NCBI GenBank assembly: GCA_937864975.1
Contig: CALMDI010000291.1
Coordinates: forward strand, 1 to 8,888
Reading direction: 5' to 3'
Source of the DNA: an uncultured Chloroflexota bacterium
GTDB lineage: Bacteria > Chloroflexota > Anaerolineae > Aggregatilineales > Phototrophicaceae
Length of the DNA: 8,888 bases
Both the position numbers and the translations under genes were made by a program. Position 1 is the first letter of the stretch. Each line of letters starts with the position of its first letter. Positions 6,828 to 8,888 of this stretch are shown here, piece after piece. The notes under the pieces were generated by a model. That model was given only the letters and a program-made list of their open reading frames with translations, was not told the DNA's origin and ran no database searches.

Positions 6828-6833
6828 TATAAT
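6828..6833 (+). promoter_or_regulatory. Consensus -10 box (TATAAT) for the oxidoreductase/thuA unit
   Basis: A perfect TATAAT stands in an AT-richer stretch between codA and the oxidoreductase gene. No good TTGACA match lies 16-18 bases upstream (the best is TTTCGC, 6806-6811), so a regulator may assist. Transcription would begin near 6840, leaving a leader of about 42 bases before ATG 6882. This argues against a TTG start at 6822, which would lie upstream of the box. Confidence 0.5.
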
Positions 6834-6881
6834 TCTGGCGTTCGCCGCGTTAGCTCCCGGAAGAAGGTTCAATTCGTTACC

Positions 6882-7913
6882 ATGACTACGCCCGTTCGTG
6901 TCTGTCTCATCGGTACGGGCAGCATGGCGCTGTCGCATCTGCGCCGGATGCTGCTCATGCAGGAAACTACCATTATTCCTGTCGTCTGCGAGCCGTCGCC
7001 GCTGGCATATGCGCTGGCGTGCGAGTTGTTCAGGCAGCACGGCGTCGAGCCGCCCGTTAACGAGCCGGATTTGCGCCGCCTGCTCGATCTTTACGCTGAC
7101 GATCTTGACGCCGCCTTTATTATCACGCCCCACGCCGTTCATCACGATCAAGCCGTGATGTGCATGGAAGCCGGGCTGGACGTGCTGCTCGAAAAACCGA
7201 TGGTGACGTCGGCTGCCGAGGCGCAAAGCCTGATCGACGCGCGCGAGCGCACGGATCGCCTGCTGGTCGTCGCCTTCCAGGGCAGTCTGTCCCCACAGAT
7301 TCGCCGCGCCGTCACCATGCTTCGCTCCGGCGAGTTAGGCGATCTGCTCAGCATCAGCGGCACCGTGTGGCAAAACTGGGGACCCAATACCGCGGGAACC
7401 TGGCGTCAGGTGCCGGAACTGGCGGGCGGGGGCTTCCTGTTCGATACGGGCGCGCATATGCTCAATACCATCGCCGACCTGGCAGGCGAGGATTTTGTCG
7501 AGGTCGCCGCGTGGCTGGACAAACGCGACCGCGCCGTCGAAGTCATGGGCGCTGTCATCGGTCGGCTCGAATCCGGCGCGATGGTCACGATCAGCGCGTG
7601 CGGCGAAACCATTCCCTCCTGCTCCTCAGATATTCGCGTGTTTTGCACCAAGGGCATCCTGCGTACCGGGCAGTGGGGCGAGCGTCTGGAGCTTCAGCGT
7701 TATGGGCGCAAGCAACTGCGTCCCGTTCCCGTCCCCGCGTCGATGGGCGTCTGGGAGCAGTTCCTTGCCGTCCGCAACGGGCATATCGCCAACCCGTCTC
7801 CGGCGGAGGTCGGTCTGCGGATGGTGCGGCTGTGGGACGCGATCAAGGAATCCGCGCTGCTTGGCGGCGTCCCGGTGCAGTGCGGGCGTATCCCCGTCCC
7901 TCAGGAGGTCTAG
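6882..7913 (+). CDS. Gfo/Idh/MocA-family NAD(P)-dependent oxidoreductase (ThuB-like)
   Basis: This 343-residue cytoplasmic dehydrogenase has an N-terminal Rossmann domain with VCLIGTGSMA (7-16) for the dinucleotide and an acidic E37 after the second strand. EKP (104-106) carries the cofactor/catalytic lysine K105. The C-terminal domain has GGGFLFDTGAH (182-192), where D188 and H192 match the usual catalytic pair. Members oxidise or reduce sugar and polyol hydroxyls. The adjacent ThuA gene, three bases downstream, suggests the ThuB-like role of making or handling a 3-keto sugar; the exact substrate cannot be read from sequence. ATG 6882 is preferred to a TTG at 6822, because the Rossmann strand starts right after it and a TATAAT box lies at 6828. 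No close Shine-Dalgarno is seen; a GAAGAAGG run about 15 bases upstream is rather distant. Confidence 0.88.
   Translation: MTTPVRVCLIGTGSMALSHLRRMLLMQETTIIPVVCEPSPLAYALACELFRQHGVEPPVNEPDLRRLLDLYADDLDAAFIITPHAVHHDQAVMCMEAGLDVLLEKPMVTSAAEAQSLIDARERTDRLLVVAFQGSLSPQIRRAVTMLRSGELGDLLSISGTVWQNWGPNTAGTWRQVPELAGGGFLFDTGAHMLNTIADLAGEDFVEVAAWLDKRDRAVEVMGAVIGRLESGAMVTISACGETIPSCSSDIRVFCTKGILRTGQWGERLELQRYGRKQLRPVPVPASMGVWEQFLAVRNGHIANPSPAEVGLRMVRLWDAIKESALLGGVPVQCGRIPVPQEV
7903..7909 (+). promoter_or_regulatory. Strong Shine-Dalgarno of the thuA-like gene
   Basis: AGGAGGT lies within the last codons of the oxidoreductase gene, seven bases before ATG 7917, and fixes the start of the next gene. It indicates coupled translation of the pair. 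Confidence 0.8.
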
Positions 7914-7916
7914 CCG

Positions 7917-8636
7917 ATGACGCCGCCAATCCGCGTGACGGTCTGGAACGAGTATCGTCACGAGAAGAAAAACCCAAAAATTGCTGAGATTTACCCGGAG
8001 GGCATCCACGGCGCGATTGCCGCGCATCTGCGCGCGCAGGGGATGACCGTCCGCACGGCGACGCTCGACGAGCCGGAGCATGGCTTGACGGAATCCGTCC
8101 TTGCCGAGACCGACGTGCTCGTCTGGTGGGGGCACATCGCGCACAACGAGGTCTCGAACGAGATTGTCGACCGCGTTCAGGCGCGCGTCCTCGAAGGCAT
8201 GGGGCTGATCGTCCTGCATTCCGGGCATTTCTCGCGCATCTTCAAGCGGCTCATGGGCACTTCCTGCGACCTGAAGTGGCGCGAGATGGGCGAGAAGGAG
8301 CGCGTCTGGGTAGTCGAACCCGGTCACCCGATTGCCGAGGGACTGGACACCTATTTTGAAGTTCCGCAGTCCGAGATGTACGGCGAGCGCTTCGACATTC
8401 CCGCGCCGGACACGCTCGTGTTCGTCAGTTGGTTTCAGGGCGGCGAGATTTTCCGCAGCGGGTGCTGCTTTCATCGCGGCAGCGGCAAGATTTTCTACTT
8501 CAGCCCCGGTCACGAGACGCACCCAATTTATCACCAGCCGGAAATTCTGCGCGTCATCGCGAATGCCGCGCGCTGGGCGGCGCCTGTCGCGGGTCCCAAA
8601 ATCAGGTTCGGCAACGTGCCGCAGCCGATGCTGTAG
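7917..8636 (+). CDS. thuA: ThuA-family protein (trehalose-utilisation type)
   Basis: This 239-residue protein of the ThuA family (PF06283) has a class I glutamine amidotransferase-like fold and is cytoplasmic, without a signal peptide. Conserved family blocks are all present: VWWGHIAHNEV (69-79), GLIVLHSGHFSRIF (96-109), GTSCDLKWRE (114-123), PGHPIAEG (135-142), EMYGERFDIP (153-162), SWFQGGEIFRSG (171-182) and FYFSPGHETHPIY (193-205). Many conserved His residues suggest metal or sugar binding. In Sinorhizobium, ThuA and ThuB act together in trehalose conversion to a 3-keto form. Here the gene follows a ThuB-like oxidoreductase by three bases, in the opposite order to rhizobial thuAB. The stop codon TAG directly abuts a long palindromic repeat, so the extreme C-terminus may have been changed by that insertion. 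No sugar transporter is visible nearby. Confidence 0.88.
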   Translation: MTPPIRVTVWNEYRHEKKNPKIAEIYPEGIHGAIAAHLRAQGMTVRTATLDEPEHGLTESVLAETDVLVWWGHIAHNEVSNEIVDRVQARVLEGMGLIVLHSGHFSRIFKRLMGTSCDLKWREMGEKERVWVVEPGHPIAEGLDTYFEVPQSEMYGERFDIPAPDTLVFVSWFQGGEIFRSGCCFHRGSGKIFYFSPGHETHPIYHQPEILRVIANAARWAAPVAGPKIRFGNVPQPML

Positions 8637-8641
8637 AGCGG

Positions 8642-8676
8642 TCAGCTTTCAGCAGTCAGCGATCAGCTTCCAGCTC
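8642..8676 (+). repeat. Five-unit heptanucleotide tandem repeat (TCAGCNN)
   Basis: Reading from 8642 the sequence is TCAGCTT, TCAGCAG, TCAGCGA, TCAGCTT, CCAGCTC: five units of exactly seven bases with a nearly constant CAGC. The opposite arm of the palindrome, read on the - strand, shows the same unit four times (TCAGCTT, TCAGCCTG, TCAGCCT, TCAGCTA), one of them eight bases long. Confidence 0.7.
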
Positions 8677-8692
8677 AAAGACAATCCAAAAT

Positions 8693-8776
8693 CTTAACGC
8701 AGAGGGACAGAGACACAGAGAAATTTTCCTCTGCGTCTCTGCGTTCTGTGCGCCTTTGCGTTAACGCTTTTTCTTT
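8693..8776 (+). terminator. Terminator-like inner hairpin with T-run after thuA
   Basis: The inner part of the palindrome pairs TTAACGCA (8694-8701) with TGCGTTAA (8757-8764). It is followed on the + strand by TTTTTCTTT (8768-8776), so transcripts leaving thuA would meet a stem and then a U-rich run. This could act as a Rho-independent terminator, though the stem is long and interrupted. In the other direction no comparable T-run follows the structure. Confidence 0.45.
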
Positions 8777-8807
8777 AGCTGAAGGCTGACAGGCTGAAAG
8801 CTGACCG

Positions 8808-8888
8808 CTACACCATCGCCAGTGACGCCATCACGCTCAAAATCGTATGCAGGCTCAGCGCGATGATCAGCACACCCACCAATCCCAT
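8808..8888 (-). CDS. C-terminal end of a convergent membrane protein (partial)
   Basis: On the - strand a frame enters from the right edge and ends at TAG 8810-8808. The 26 visible residues are almost all hydrophobic (MGLVGVLIIALSLH, then TILSVMASLAMV) and form a C-terminal transmembrane helix ending right at the stop. The Met at the edge need not be the start; the gene probably continues beyond the window. The family cannot be named from so little. Third positions are mostly G or C, as in the other genes. It converges on thuA, with only the palindromic repeat between the two stops. Confidence 0.55.
   Translation of the reverse strand: MGLVGVLIIALSLHTILSVMASLAMV

Larger units (their letters stand above)
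8637..8807. repeat. Composite palindromic repeat filling the convergent gap (MITE/REP-like)
   Basis: The outer arms AGCGGTCAGCTTTCAGC (8637-8653) and its exact reverse complement (8793-8809) form a 17-bp perfect inverted repeat. Inward, both arms continue with TCAGC/CAGCT-type units and AAAG, then share the core TTAACGCA (8694-8701) against TGCGTTAA (8757-8764). Next come ACAGAG/CGCAGAG-type units, closing with CAGAG (8716-8720) against CTCTG (8729-8733). The centre near 8723 is the midpoint of all these pairs. The whole would fold as one long interrupted hairpin. It carries no coding sequence and spans the entire gap between the stop codons of thuA and the convergent gene. Similar short-unit repeats are common between genes in cyanobacteria and Chloroflexota. 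Confidence 0.75.

Noticed and set aside
6822..6881. TTG start 20 codons upstream for the oxidoreductase
   Set aside because: The added residues precede the Rossmann strand without homology, and the frame would begin before the TATAAT box that probably drives the gene.
7626..8534. A 302-codon open frame on the - strand opposite the thuA region
   Set aside because: It spans parts of two well-supported + strand genes and shows no motif of its own.
8642..8809. CRISPR array
   Set aside because: Repeat units are only seven bases long, without spacers of uniform length, and the arrangement is palindromic rather than direct.

Overview
The window is GC-rich bacterial chromosomal DNA with compact, overlapping genes. 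Gene content, high G/C at third codon positions, and intergenic gaps packed with hairpins and short repeats would fit a Chloroflexota (Anaerolineae-like) bacterium. That placement is an inference from style; no rRNA or other phylogenetic marker is present.

Layout. (1) The 3' end of an unrecognised acidic helical protein runs on the + strand (2-196) and ends in a bulged hairpin. (2) A roughly 600-bp gap follows. It contains one plausible small single-membrane-span ORF on the - strand (313-453) and a cluster of back-to-back perfect hairpins (663-736). (3) A - strand operon occupies 793-5417, read from high to low coordinates: a BMP-family substrate-binding protein, a double-domain ABC ATPase and two membrane permeases. 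The last three genes overlap by 1 and 4 bases. This is a complete nucleoside/nucleobase-type importer of the NupA/BmpA-YufOPQ-RnsABCD kind. (4) Divergent from it, after a gap of about 127 bp, is a CodA-like cytosine deaminase (5545-6783, +). It aligns with E. coli CodA at a constant offset of four residues and keeps every metal ligand, but has Cys where CodA has Asp314. (5) A gap with an inverted repeat and a perfect TATAAT box leads into a two-gene + strand unit: a Gfo/Idh/MocA oxidoreductase (6882-7913) and a ThuA-family protein (7917-8636). (6) An imperfect palindrome of about 170 bp exactly fills the gap to the end of a convergent - strand membrane-protein gene (8808-8888, cut by the window edge).

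How the parts work together. The importer and the deaminase probably form one scavenging module: uptake of a pyrimidine base or nucleoside, then hydrolytic deamination in the cytoplasm. The Cys substitution makes 5-methylcytosine a serious candidate substrate. The oxidoreductase/ThuA pair resembles the ThuB/ThuA pair of rhizobial trehalose (3-keto-sugar) metabolism and seems to have its own promoter, so a link to the deaminase module is not shown.

The most interesting signals are the variant active site of the deaminase with its dedicated importer, and the composite palindromic repeat at the 3' end of the ThuA gene.
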